NCBI GenBank assembly: GCA_002989075.1
Contig: PSQN01000015.1
Location: 620,001-684,000, forward strand
DNA from: Arthonia radiata
Lineage: Eukaryota > Ascomycota > Arthoniomycetes > Arthoniales > Arthoniaceae
Direction of reading: 5' to 3'
DNA length: 64,000 bases
Each line of letters opens with the position of its first letter. The first letter of the stretch is position 1. The notes below the pieces were generated by a model. It did not search any database. It worked only from the letters and a program-made list of their open reading frames with translations, and was not told where the DNA came from. The translations under genes and the position numbers were made by a program. This document shows, piece by piece, positions 12,435 to 23,560 of this stretch.

Positions 12435-13718
12435 AGTTACCTTACCTCCCCTCTTTCTAAGCTTATTAAAGCTTAGAAGGTTAATTTTAAATTCTTTAAC
12501 AAATAAAACTTCGTCTAGGATAATTGTTTTGTTCTTAAAGAATAGTTTTGCTTTGTCTGTCTGTAAGACTTAGATTAACTTCCTTCCTCCTCAATAAATA
12601 ATTTAGTTAGTTGGCTAGATATCCGTTAGAAGGTTAATATTCGAGCAAATATAGCTTATTAAGCCTATATCGAGAATTTAAGAATTAGTAGAGTAATTAA
12701 CTCTGTTTAGTAATACTATAAAGCATTGTTCTTCTTGTAGGTTAGAACTATATACAGAAAATATTAAAAAATTGGTGTTTTTGAAGCTTTTATTAGAATT
12801 TAGCTAGAGATTTAGGTATTTTTTCTAACAAGTTGCCGGTTTATGCCTCTTTTTGTTATAAAAGAAGCATTTTTTTTAGTTTTTACTTAGAGGTTTTAAT
12901 TTTTCTCTAGTTCTTTGCGTTAATTTATTGTCTATTGCAGTAAAAACCTTTTCTACTGGAGTACTACTGTAGATTTAGCGAGACTCGTCTATAAGTTAAT
13001 TAAATAAGTTCTATAGACTTATATTACTAGTCGTTTGCCGGTAGCTTTAGCTAATAATAGCTACTATATACTTATATTCGGGAGTCAAATTGTAGAGGAC
13101 GTAGGTAGCTACTACCTTGTTGAGTAGTGCTAGTCCTTAGGTTACTAAATTGTCTGTTAATTGCCTAATTTTAGTAAGATAAAGCTTAAGATTTTTTATC
13201 TTACTAAGTATAGTACTAAAGAGCTCCTTACAAATTAGAAACTCGAAACTAAAACCTTTCGATTCGTATAACCTTTTTAAGCTATTTTAAAGCTTTAGAG
13301 AGTTATAAATTCTCTTTATTTAAATATAGGGACCGTCTTCTAAAGTTAGTTGAATAAGGGCTGCTGCCCTTGTTAACTATTTTTAGCGGCTAGCTTCGGT
13401 AATATCTTTAGCTAAATAGCCGGAAAAGGGGATTATAACATTACTATAGCCCTTTTTAGTTAAAAAGACCTCTATTTAAATCGACTAAATATCTTAATTA
13501 GTCGAGCTCTTAAGTTTAAGAATCTTATAAGAGGAGTTTATAGCCGAATATATAGTCAGAGATTTTCAGAAAAAAAAAAGGAAATTCTGTTCTAATAGTT
13601 AAATTAAGCTAAAAATTTAGAGTCGATTGGTAATAGAATCGTTTAGAGGTACCGATAGATAGAATATTTTCTAAAAAGAAAATTTAAAAGGAATTAGTAC
13701 TAACTTAGGCTTATAACC
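12435..13718 (-). pseudogene. Copia-A1 gag and protease portion
   Basis: This is the 5' part of Copia-A1 on the minus strand, resuming after the Gypsy insertion. The protease region lies about 12450-12680. Gag lies about 12800-13600, with its zinc knuckle near 12835-12880. The bases just left of the LTR, read on the minus strand, give a GGTTATAAGCC primer-binding site. It corresponds to 29250-30552 in Copia-A3 and is broken many times. Confidence 0.82.
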
Positions 13719-14227
13719 TATTAAAAAGGTACAGGAAAGAAGAAGAATACTACTACAAAGAGTAGAAAGACGAGACTAGCTTAAGACTAGTACAATACTT
13801 AAGCTTAATATAGATACAATACTTAGTAGCAAGAAGAAGCTATTGTTATATTATCTGTCTTATTAGCTAAAATCCTTTAGAGAGATTTTAGCTTATATAT
13901 TTAAGTTTAGCGGTCTGTATAAGACTTACTAAATATCTATTTTTTTTTAATAGAAGCTAGATAACTTATAACTTACTATATAAGACGGTAATTCTATTTA
14001 TCTAAAACTATTAGTCTTTAAGTCTATTTTATATTGTCTTAGACTATAAGCCAGCTGTCTAGAACGGGTCGTATAATACTTCTTTTTATTCTAAGTCTGG
14101 ACTACTAAGCCCGACCCTTTAGATAAAAGGCTTGTTCTATTCTAGACCAAGACAGCTAGTAGGACCTATTTAATACTCCGGGCTTCTAGGGGTTCCGGCT
14201 AACCAGCTAGTTAATTAATTTTCAACA
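13719..14227 (-). repeat. Copia-A1 5' LTR
   Basis: 509 bp, the same length as the partner LTR at 1468-1976. On the minus strand it starts at 14227. Its outer neighbour is Gypsy-A2 gag, not the AT-rich sequence that flanks the other LTR. Confidence 0.92.
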
Positions 14228-16181
14228 ATATTGAACCTTATTTAAGAGAATTTTGTTTCTTTAGCTATTATTTTAACCCTAATTTATCGAATTTATAAAT
14301 TATATAATCGTTATTGTAGTACGCGGTTTAAGATAGTGTTTCGTATAGTATAACGGTATCTCGTATCTACCCCCTCGGAATAGTACGGTTAACATTATTT
14401 TAATCCTATAAATTTTGTTGTTTCTGTTTTATTTGTCGTTCCTTTATTTCTTTCTATAACTTACTGTCTGTATCTCAGTTTTTATATAAATTAAATAAGT
14501 TTAGTTCGTTGTACTTTTTATTAAAAGTAGCCTAATAAGTATCTTTCTAGTTATAAAAGGTACTCTAGTAGATATTCTTCTACTTCTTAGTTAGTTTAGT
14601 AACGTAATTATACTAGTTCTAGTTAATCTTTAGTAAAAGCTCTAATTCTTAAAGAAGACAACCTTTAATTAGGTTTATATACTAGTAATCGAAGAAGGCT
14701 GCTAGCAATTCTATCGCCTTATTACAACCGTTGTTCTCTTATATTTAAATAGTTATATTAAACTATTGTTGCAGAGAGTAGGGCTTTTAAGACTAATTAT
14801 TGTGCTTGCTTCGTTTTATACTGTTAAACTGTTGTTTCTTAAAACAGTATTTCTTAACTTAATGCTCTAGTTTTCTGTAATATAAGTATAGCTTATTCTT
14901 TATTCTATGTTCTCTTTCTTAGTTATTTAGTTTCTCTTAAGGCTCTATAAAGTTTAACTCTATTAGATTGTCTCAGTCTTATTATAAGTTTGCTCGATTC
15001 TTTATTCTATAGAATCTATTAGTAAGATTACTCTTCTTTTCTATTTATCTTTTAAAATTACTGTTGTCGATCTTCTTTACTCGTTATATAAAGCTATTAA
15101 AATTATTAAACTTTTCTCTATAAATATAGATTATTTTCTTAATATAATTCTTAAGTCCTTTATAAAAGGTTTTAATAAAAGGTTTCTTGTTCTATCTTAT
15201 TTAATTAGTATACTGTATAAATTTAGCGGTATATCTACTTACTAGTCCTGTTTATTTTAAATTCCGAAGCTTTCTAATAGCAACGCGCCTAGCGTCAGTC
15301 TAATTAAAAATCTCTCGGAGCTTCTTCTAAAAGAAGACGAAGCTAGCGAAGAACTCGTCGGTATCCTCGCACCTACTCTTTATCGGGGTAAATAAGAAAT
15401 CGTCGAAGTAGTACTTAACTTACTTATAAGTATCTTTATCTATATAAAAAATAGCAAATAAAACTATAGTAGTGTCGTTTAGAAACTAGTCTTTATAAGT
15501 TTTAAAGTATATAGCTAGGCGTATTAAAAATAAAGTAACTTTGAAACGTTTATCTAAGAAGCTTTTTTCTATTTTAGTATTAATGTCCGATATCTTACTC
15601 GTACTAGCTATTCTGTTAGCTAACTTATCTATAGCGTTGCAGCTATTAGATACTAAAGTAGTAAATATAACTAATCTACTTTCTCTACTTTTGTAGCAAG
15701 TTTATTAAAGTATAACGCCGGTCGCTAGAAAAACTAAACTAAGGCTTACTTACCTTATATGCTTATTAACCTTAGTAGTAGGTATCTTGTATACTAGAGA
15801 TTAAAAGATAGGAGAAGCGAGATAGATTATAGAAGGTAAGAGGGGCTTAACTAAAGTAGATAGAAGGTAAAGTACGTTACTTAAATATAGTTAAGAAACT
15901 TATATTTAAATATTAAGTTAATAGATTAAAGTCTATTCTAAGGTTAGCTATTAGTTTAGCTATATAGTTTAAGATATATAGGAAAGTTTCTCTGTATCTA
16001 TTAACCTAATAATGTCTATATCGGGTTTATAGAGAATATAGGTCCTTATAGCTGTCTTATTTAATAATGCCTACAGCGGGTTTATAGGCTTAGTCGGGAA
16101 TAATGCTGGTAGGGCTGAGATAACTGGCGGTAGTTGATGCTTGGATGTACGCTAGGCCGTCTGGGGCTGGTACCCGTAACA
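14228..16181 (-). mobile_element. Gypsy-A2: truncated Gypsy fossil (5' LTR and gag only)
   Basis: The minus-strand 5' part of a Gypsy-A element: a 471-bp LTR at 15711-16181 and gag with its zinc-knuckle region down to 14228. The breakpoint corresponds to about 7044 in Gypsy-A1. The remaining 5.3 kb (pol and 3' LTR) is not found on the other side of Copia-A1. The right flank begins CTAAG, but the partner duplication is lost. It is heavily eroded and broken many times, and probably predates the arrival of Copia-A1. Confidence 0.9.
15711..16181 (-). repeat. Gypsy-A2 5' LTR
   Basis: 471 bp; in plus orientation it runs TATAACGCCGG to CCCGTAACA, the reverse complement of the Gypsy-A LTR. Confidence 0.93.
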
Positions 16182-16532
16182 CTAAGTAAAGCTAGAAACT
16201 AGATTTTATATATAGATAAGTTAGTTTATTAATTTTATACTACCTTATTACTTATTATAAAGCTTATTATAAGTCTAATTAAAAGTTTTATTATACTCAA
16301 TATAAGCTAGTAAATAATTAGAAAGAGGTAAATTATAATATACTTAATAAAGTATCTATAATTTCTCTTATACTATAGTATTTTAAGAAATATATACTTA
16401 ATACTCTTATTAAGAGATACTATTATATTTTATTAAGTTAATAATTTACTATTGTAATAATTATAAGATATATTACCTTTTACTATCTTATAGAATATAC
16501 TAAAGAAGTTTATATAAAGTAAACTAAGATAT
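16182..16532. other. AT-rich spacer between Gypsy-A2 and Copia-A2
   Basis: About 350 bases of AT-rich sequence with no recognisable coding or repeat content. It begins with CTAAG, which may be one half of the original Gypsy-A2 target duplication. Confidence 0.6.
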
Positions 16533-17040
16533 TGTTAGAAATTAACTAACTAGCTGGTTAGCCGGAACCCCTAGAGACCCGAAGTCTTGGACAGGTTCTA
16601 CCAGCTGTCTCGGTCTAGAATAGAATAAGCCTTTTATCTAAAGGATTGGGCCTAGTAGCCCGAGTTTAGAATAAAAAGAAGTATTATACGACCCGTTCTA
16701 AATAGCTAGCCTATAGTTTAAGACAATATAAAATAAACTTAAAGACTAATAATTTTAGATAGACAGAATTACTGTCTTATACAGTAAGTTACGGGTTATC
16801 TAGCTTCTATTAAAAAGAACAGATATCTAGTAAGTCCTATACAGACCGCTAGACTTAAATATATAAGCTAAAAATTTTTTAGAGAATTTTAGCTAATAAG
16901 ATAGACAATGTAACAACAGCTTCTTCTTGCTACTAAGTATTGTATCTATACTAAGCTTAAGTATTGTACTAGTCTTAAGCTAGTCTTATCTTTTTACTCT
17001 TTATAGTAGTATTCTTCTTCTTTCTTATACCTATTTAACA
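16533..17040 (+). repeat. Copia-A2 5' LTR
   Basis: 508 bp, starting TGTTAGAAATTAAC and ending TTTAACA, so the canonical TG...CA ends are preserved here. Confidence 0.93.
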
Positions 17041-17059
17041 GGTTATAAGTCCGAGTTAG
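17041..17059 (+). other. Copia-A2 primer-binding site (initiator tRNA-Met anticodon-arm type)
   Basis: The bases right after the 5' LTR read GGTTATAAGTCCG. The complement of the anticodon arm of initiator tRNA-Met is GGTTATGAGCCC, so the match is close and the differences are transitions. Drosophila copia is known to prime from an internal cut of this tRNA with a similar site. The same motif follows the 5' LTRs of Copia-A1, Copia-A3 and Copia-B. Confidence 0.7.
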
Positions 17060-17179
17060 TACTAATTCCTTTTAAATTTCCTTTTTAGAAAATATTCTAT
17101 TTATTGGTACCTTTAAACGATTCTATTATCAATCGACTCTAAATTTTTAGCTTAATTTAACTATTAGAACAGAATTTCC

Positions 17180-18310
17180 TTTTTTTTTTCTGAAAATCTC
17201 TGACTATATATTCGGCTATAAACTCCTCTTATAAGATTCTTAAACTTAAGAGCTCGACTAATTGAGACATTTAGTCGTTTCGAATAGAGGCCCTTTTAAC
17301 TAAAAAGAGCTACAGTAATGTTATAATCCCCTTTTCCGGCTATTTAGCTAGAAATATTATTGAAGCTAGCCGCTAAAAACGGTCAATAAGGGTAGTAGCT
17401 CTTATTCGACTAACTCTAGAAAACGGTCCCCTTATTTAAATAAAAGGGATTTATAACTCTCTAGAGCTTTAAGATAGTTTAAAAAGGTTATACAAATCGA
17501 AAGGTTTTAGTTTCGAGTTTCTAATTTATAAGGAGCTCTTTAGCACTATACATAGTAAGATAAAAAACCTTAAGCTTTATTTTACTAAAATTAGACAATT
17601 AACGGACGATTTAGTAATTCGAGAACTAGTACTATCTAACAAGGTGGTAGCTACCTACGTTCTTTACAATTTAACCTCCGAATATAAGTATACGGTGGCT
17701 ATTATTAGCTAAAGCTATTGGTAAACGACTAGCAACATAAGTCTACAGGACTTATTTAGTTAATTTATAAACGAGTTTCGCCGAATTCGTGGTAGTACCC
17801 TAGCAGAAAAGGTTTTTACTGCAATAAACAATAAATTAACGCAAAGGACCGGAAAAAAATTAAAACCTCTAAGTAAAAACTAAGAAAAATGCCCCTTTTA
17901 TAACAAAAAGAGGCATAAACCGATAACTTATTAAAGAAAATACCTAAATCTCCGGCTAAATTTCAATAAAAGCTCTAAAAACACTGATTTTTTAATATTT
18001 TCTGTACATAGTTCTAACCTACAAGAAGAATAATGCTTTATAGCATTACTAAACAGAGTTAATTACTCTACTAATTTTTAAATTCTTGATATAAGCTTAA
18101 TAAGCTATATTTACTTAAATATTAACCTTCTAACGGATATCCGGCCAACTAACCGAATTATTTGTTAGAAAGGAGAAAAGTTAATTTAAATCTTTTAGAC
18201 AGATAAAGCAAAACTGTTCTTTAAGAACAAAATAATTGTTCTAAATAAAGTTTTGTTTGTTAAAGAATTTAGAATTAACCTTCTAAGCTTTGACAAGCTT
18301 AGAAAGAGAG
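17180..18310 (+). pseudogene. Copia-A2 gag and protease
   Basis: Gag occupies about 17180-18000, with a zinc-knuckle segment at about 17886-17930 (KCPFYNKKRHKP, an eroded CX2CX4HX4C). A protease-like segment with an LDI...LISYI core follows at about 18075-18310. The region is the forward equivalent of 29250-30500 in Copia-A3 and is broken many times. Confidence 0.8.
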
Positions 18311-18439
18311 GAGGTAAGATAACTTTTAGCTAAAATAAGCCAAAAGTTAATTAGACCGGACAACTAACTATCGAGGGGCGGTATATTAACAGTCTAATAG
18401 TAATAAAAGCTTAGACTATTAATATAGTTCGATCTTTTT

Positions 18440-21360
18440 ATACTATTTCTTTAAAAACTAACCTTTAGTATCAATAAATAGGATATATAGGTAAAAACGC
18501 CTTAAAACAGCTTAAAAAGGTTCCTCTAGAAATAAATTATTCGGACAAATTAGAAGATAATTGCTAAATTTGCTTTAAAGTAAAGGCAACGGCTAAAGTT
18601 AGTTGAGAAACTCTAAACAAATTGGTTAATTATTTAAAAAAAGTCTACTCAAATATTTACGGGCTAATTATACCGCAAACCCCTTCTAAAGGTTAATTAT
18701 TTACTAGCTTTATAAACAATAAAACTCGGTATACGACTACCGAGGTACTATAGTCTAAAAATTAGATTTTTGACGCACTATTTACTTATATTACTTAGAA
18801 AGAAACATAGTCTGAGCATTCTTTTAAAAGATTATACTTAAACAATATAAAAGAATATCGAGAAGGTTAGATAAAATAGCTTCTAAAACAAAAAGAAGCT
18901 ATTCTAACAATATTTGTATTATATACTCCTTAGCAAAATAGATAAGCCGAACGCTTTAACCGAACAATTATTAGTAAAGTTTAAGCAATACTTTATACCG
19001 CCGGGCTACTTTAAATATATTAGAGTAAAGCGCTAAAAGCAGCTATCTATATTTATAATAAGACCCTTTATACTAAATTATCGGGGTTTATTACTCCGTA
19101 CAAAGTAAAATACGGCAAAAAACTGAATGTTAGTACTATTAAAATCTGAGACTTAATTACTTATCTTAAAGAACTTAAACTAAAAAAACTAAACGCTAGA
19201 ATAACTATTTATATTCTAATAAACTATAGATTAAACTAATATAAGCTCTTAGATCTTAATAGCCGGAAGGTTTACTAAGAAAGAGACGTCTACGTTTAAA
19301 AAGAAAAATTTATTTAGAACCTATAGAGATCTATAGTTAATTAATTAACTAAGAGTATTTCTAAAGAGTCTAAAAAATAACTAGAAGTTGAGTTTAAAAA
19401 TAAGCTAAATCTAACTACTAAATCTTAAGATAATAAGAAGGTACCTTCTAATAAAGAAGGAAGTTCTCTATATAAGAAACAGTATATTCCCCCTATATCT
19501 TAATAATTAGCGAACGAATCCAGATAAGAACTATACTAAACTAGAGCTTTAAACGAGTCTAACCTTCTTACTAAGTTAGATTATAAAAGTACTAAAGACT
19601 TTAGCCGAGTAGATATCGATTGCGCCTAAAAAATAGATTTTATATATTAAAACGAGTGTAACGAGTTCTATAATAGCCTAGAACAATATACCGAATAGGC
19701 CTTAGTCGCAGTTACTAAAGAGCCTAATAACTTAAAAGAAATAAAGATATCTAAGGATTAGCCTTCTTAACTAGACGCAATATAGTCGGAGCTCAAAGAG
19801 CTAGCTAACTAAAAAACTTAAATATTGACTAAGCTGCTGCCGAGTAGAAAGGCGCTAAAAGGGCGCTAAGTACCGAAGATTAAGTATTCTCCGAAGAGCG
19901 AGCCGATTTTTAAAGCCCGCTAGATAGCTAAGAGCTGCTAGCAAAGACCCGGTCTTAATTTTATAGAGATCTTTATAAATATAGTAAATCTAATTATTTA
20001 CTAGCTTATGAAAAAAAGACTAAGAAATAAAGCAATAGAACGTAAAATTAGCTTATTCTAACGTAAAGTTAGACGAGATTGTCTATATCGAGCAACTAAC
20101 TGGCCTATCTAACGGAACTAATAAAGTTTGTTAAATAAAGAAGGCCCTTTACGGTCTAAAACAGGCCGACCGATAGTAGAAAGCCTACCTTCGAGAATTA
20201 CTAAGGGGAATAGATTTCGAACCCCTAGTATCCGATTAGTCGGTTTATATCTAAAGAACGGAAATACAGGCAATTTTAATCGCCTACGTAGACAATATAT
20301 TAGCTGTATCCGATTCTACCGAAACAATCTTCGGAATTTATTAGGAACTAAATAAGACTCTTATGGTTAAGAACTTAGAAGACGTTAATAAGTTTCTAGA
20401 AATTAAAATTACCCGAGATCGCCCAGCAAAAACGATTTGCCTAGACCAGTCGACTTATTTAGCTAAAATTTTAATTAAATACTCGAAGAAAGACGGCCGA
20501 ATGCCTAGAAAAATACTACAACCCATCGGCTTAAAATTGGCACCGAATTCTAATTAAGCTAGTAGTACCAATATTTCTAATTATTAGCAATAAATTGGAT
20601 CGATTTTGTATCTAACAACAAAGATAAGACCCGATATTGCCTTTATAACTGGCCTACTAGCCCAGTATATATCGAATCTTAGTAAGGAGCACTAGAGAGT
20701 TTTAAGTAGCCTTTAGGCTTACTTAGATAAAACTTCTAACCTTGGCCTTTACTATAAATCTCCCTTAATAGACGGTATAACCAGCTACTGTAACGCAGAT
20801 TAGGGGGGGGACCTCGGTACTAGGAGATCGACTACCGGCTATATCTTTCTACTCAGGAACGGAGCCCTTAGCTAAAATTTAAAGCTACAAAAAACGGTCG
20901 CCTTAAGCTCTTGTAAGGCCAAATATATAGCCCTTAAAGAAGCTATAAAGGAACAGTCATTTATCTAATTAATTGCTACCGAACTGTCTAGGATTTTTAA
21001 AGAAAATTTGATTACTACCGATTTAGCGGGTACTTTTAAAAAGTCTGCGGATAAAAAGACTTTGTAGGCTCTAATACACTAGGCAAGCATAGATTTGCCC
21101 GGGCAAGCCGGTTAAATTAGACCGGAGACCCCGGTTTTACCTATAAAACTGTTACTTACCGACAGCAATTTAGCAAAAGAACTTACAAAAAACCCTACCT
21201 TCCGAGCTAAATCTAAGTATATTGATATACAGTATTACTATGTTAGAGAAAACGTTTAGGCAGGCCAAACAGAGCTTAAATACGTTTCTATAAAGGAACA
21301 ATTAGCAGACAGTTTAACAAAACTAATCGACTTAGCTAAAATACTAACGTTTAGAACTTA
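18440..21360 (+). pseudogene. Copia-A2 integrase, RT and RNase H
   Basis: The integrase zinc-binding part lies near 18480-18600 (KNALKQLKKV) and the core extends to about 19250, with ERFNRTI and a later TPYKVKYGKK segment. Reverse transcriptase runs about 19850-20560 and includes VKLAYSNVKLDE, QADR and the YVDN form of the YVDD box near 20287. Residual open frames at 20128-20355 and 20363-20557 are fragments of this domain. RNase H extends to about 21360, where SKYIDIQYYYV and KEQLADSLTK motifs mark its end. It is broken many times. Confidence 0.9.
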
Positions 21361-21406
21361 AATTAGCTTATAATCCGGCTAAAACAACTAGTCGATTAAG
21401 AAGGTA

Positions 21407-21911
21407 TATTAGAAATTAACTAACTAGCTGGTTAGCCGAAACCCTTAGGGGTCTAGAGTATTGAATAGGTTCTACCAGCTGTCTCGGCCTAAAATAGAAT
21501 AAGCCTTTTACCTAAAGGATCGGGCCTAGTAGCCCGGGTCTAAGACAAAAAGAAGCATTGTACGACCCGTCTTAGATAGCTAGCCTGTAGTCTAAGACAA
21601 CATAGAATAGACTAAGACTAATAGTTTTAAATAGACAGAATTACTGTCTTATACGGTAAGTTATAGATTATCTAGCCTCTATTAAAAGAACAGATATCTA
21701 GTAAGTCCTATACGGGCCGCTAAACTTAAATATATAAGCTAGAATCTCTCTAGAGAATTTTAGCTAACAAGACAGACAATATAATAATAGCTTCTCCTTG
21801 CTACTAAGTATTGTACCTATATTAAGCCTAAGTATTGCATTAGTCTTAAGCTAGTCTCGTCTTTCTACTCTTTGTAGTAGTATTCTTCTTCTTCCCTGTA
21901 CCTTTTTAACA
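21407..21911 (+). repeat. Copia-A2 3' LTR
   Basis: 505 bp, from TATTAGAAATT to CCTTTTTAACA; pairs with 16533-17040. Confidence 0.92.
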
Positions 21912-22684
21912 ATTTTTCTTTAGTACCTCTCTAAGTACTAAAGTAAAATAATTAAAATAAGAAATATTAGTATAATATTAATAATGTACTATTAAAAAGC
22001 TTAAGCTTAAAAAGTAAATATTTAAAGTTAAGTTTTAGTCTATTTGTAATTAGAGAGTAGATAGTAAGTAGCTATAAAGTAATTTAAGTCTCTATAGCTA
22101 AATAAAGAAGCTTTTTAAGAAAGAGATATCTAAGTTTAAGAGAGCTATAGACTCTATAGGTACTTAATAGATATAAACTATTAAAAAAAATTTATATAGC
22201 TAATATATTAGACTTTAATAATATTTATATTATTATTTAGTATATTTAGAGACTCTCTAGAGACCTAGTAGATAGATACTAAACTTATATTAAACAGAAT
22301 AAAAAGAAGATAGTACTCTATATATAAATATACTCTAAAAAATAGATGGTAGAATATATTATTAATCTAGCTATAGCTACTATAGCTAATATAAAAAAGT
22401 TCTTTATATCAATATAAAGCTTAATATAGAAGCTTAAGAACTTTCTAAGCTTTTTATAGAATAAAAAAACTAATTTACTAAATAATAAAATATCAAACCT
22501 AAATTAGACTATATTTTACTATATATACTTATCTTTATAAATTAAGATAAAGCTAATTAAGTAAGATCTCTTAAAAAATATACTTAAAGATATAAATAAG
22601 CTTCTAAAGAAAGTTTATTAATATATAAATATTAATTATAGTATAATATAGAACTTCTATTTTACTACCAGTATATTAAACTAG

Positions 22685-22800
22685 TTTCAATCTAGGGTTC
22701 AGTTCCAATCTAGTTTAGATCAGCCCTATACTTAATCCAAACTAAATCCGAACCGGGGTTCCGGTTTAGATTAGAATCGATCCGAATTATAATACTATAT
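22685..22800. repeat. Less-eroded island, possible transposon terminal region
   Basis: A short stretch with retained CA, TG and CG dinucleotides and repeated GGTTC/GAACC and CTAGTTTAGAT-like words, including a GAACC-GG-GGTTC palindrome near 22754. An inverted relative, more eroded, is seen at about 46990-47075. Repeated GGTTC/GAACC words are common in subterminal regions of hAT-type DNA transposons, but no exact terminal inverted repeat or 8-bp duplication could be fixed here. Confidence 0.3.
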
Positions 22801-23405
22801 TTCCTAAAAAGGTAATTTTATAGATCTATATTTATACTATATTATATATAAAAACTAGAGTAGCTTAGCTACTCTATATAATTAAATACTTAAATTAATA
22901 TATCTAAGCTTTTCTTGTTATATTAATAATATTAGTATAATAGTATTTAAATAATTTTAAGAACTATTTATAGTATATCTAATTATTTATAACTAAAGAT
23001 ATATATATTAGCTAATTTAGCTTATATTTAAGTCTATTTAAGCTCTAATAGAATAGTCTAGAGTATAATTAGCTGCTTCTAGTATTTTCTCCTGTTTTTA
23101 ATAGATACTAGGCTCTTCTAGAATATTAAATAGTAGCTTAATTTGATAAGGATTACTGTAGCTACTAGCTATATTACTAAATCAAGCTATTTTTTATTTA
23201 ATTTCCTTCTAGTATCTATAAGATATAAGTAGTTCTCCTCTAGTAGTAGATTGTGCTTAATAAATAGACTTATATAAGAAATATAGTTAGCTTAAATTAT
23301 AGTATATTAAGTTATATAATACTAATAGAGTCTTATTATGATATTAATATAAGAGCTAAAGAACCTTTTAATAAGGTAAATTTAGCTAACATATTGTGTT
23401 AGATT

Positions 23406-23560
23406 TTAAGCCTCTTTGTATACCTCTAGGAGCTCCTTTTGGTATTTATAAGCGAGATGTATATCGATATATAGCATAAGAGCTATTTTGTTGATATGTT
23501 CTAGAGTAGTATCGACTTGTTTAGCTTCTTTTTCTTTGATTTGTTTAATAGTTAGCTAAG
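23406..23560 (-). pseudogene. Coding-like remnant, unrecognised
   Basis: The minus strand has about 50 codons without a stop, rich in Lys and Glu and then hydrophobic residues (for example QVDTTLEHINKIALMLYIDI), which looks helical. Such a run is unusual in this stop-rich AT background. No family is recognised. It lies divergent from the hAT-like frame at 25442 and could belong to the same element or to another. Confidence 0.25.

Larger units (their letters stand above)
1468..14227 (-). mobile_element. Copia-A1: Ty1/Copia LTR retrotransposon fossil, split by a nested Gypsy
   Basis: A full-length Copia fossil read on the minus strand, with two 509-bp LTRs (1468-1976 and 13719-14227). From right to left the order is gag, protease, integrase, reverse transcriptase, RNase H, which is the Ty1/Copia order. 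Without the 7.3-kb Gypsy insertion and its duplicated target the element is about 5.4 kb, matching Copia-A2 and Copia-A3. It is heavily RIP-eroded and broken many times. The flanking 5-mers do not match (TTATA at left, ATATT at right), and the right flank is Gypsy gag whereas the left flank is not, which points to a rearrangement after or during insertion. It is older than the Gypsy-A1 nested in it. Confidence 0.93.
16533..21911 (+). mobile_element. Copia-A2: Ty1/Copia LTR retrotransposon fossil
   Basis: A 5379-bp plus-strand Copia of the same family as A1 and A3, with LTRs at 16533-17040 and 21407-21911 and the order gag, protease, integrase, RT, RNase H. It is full length but broken many times by RIP. 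The 5-mers outside the LTRs (GATAT and ATTTT) do not match, so either RIP has obscured the duplication or the ends have recombined. Confidence 0.93.

Noticed and set aside
20128-20557. Two open plus-strand frames as separate small genes
   Set aside because: They are pieces of the Copia-A2 reverse transcriptase; the KNLEDVNKFLEIKI-type sequence is RT, matching the same region in Copia-A1 and A3.
22700-22790. tRNA or SINE internal promoter boxes in the GGTTC-rich island
   Set aside because: GGTTC words occur, but no A-box at proper spacing, no cloverleaf, and no T-run terminator that would stand out from the AT-rich background.
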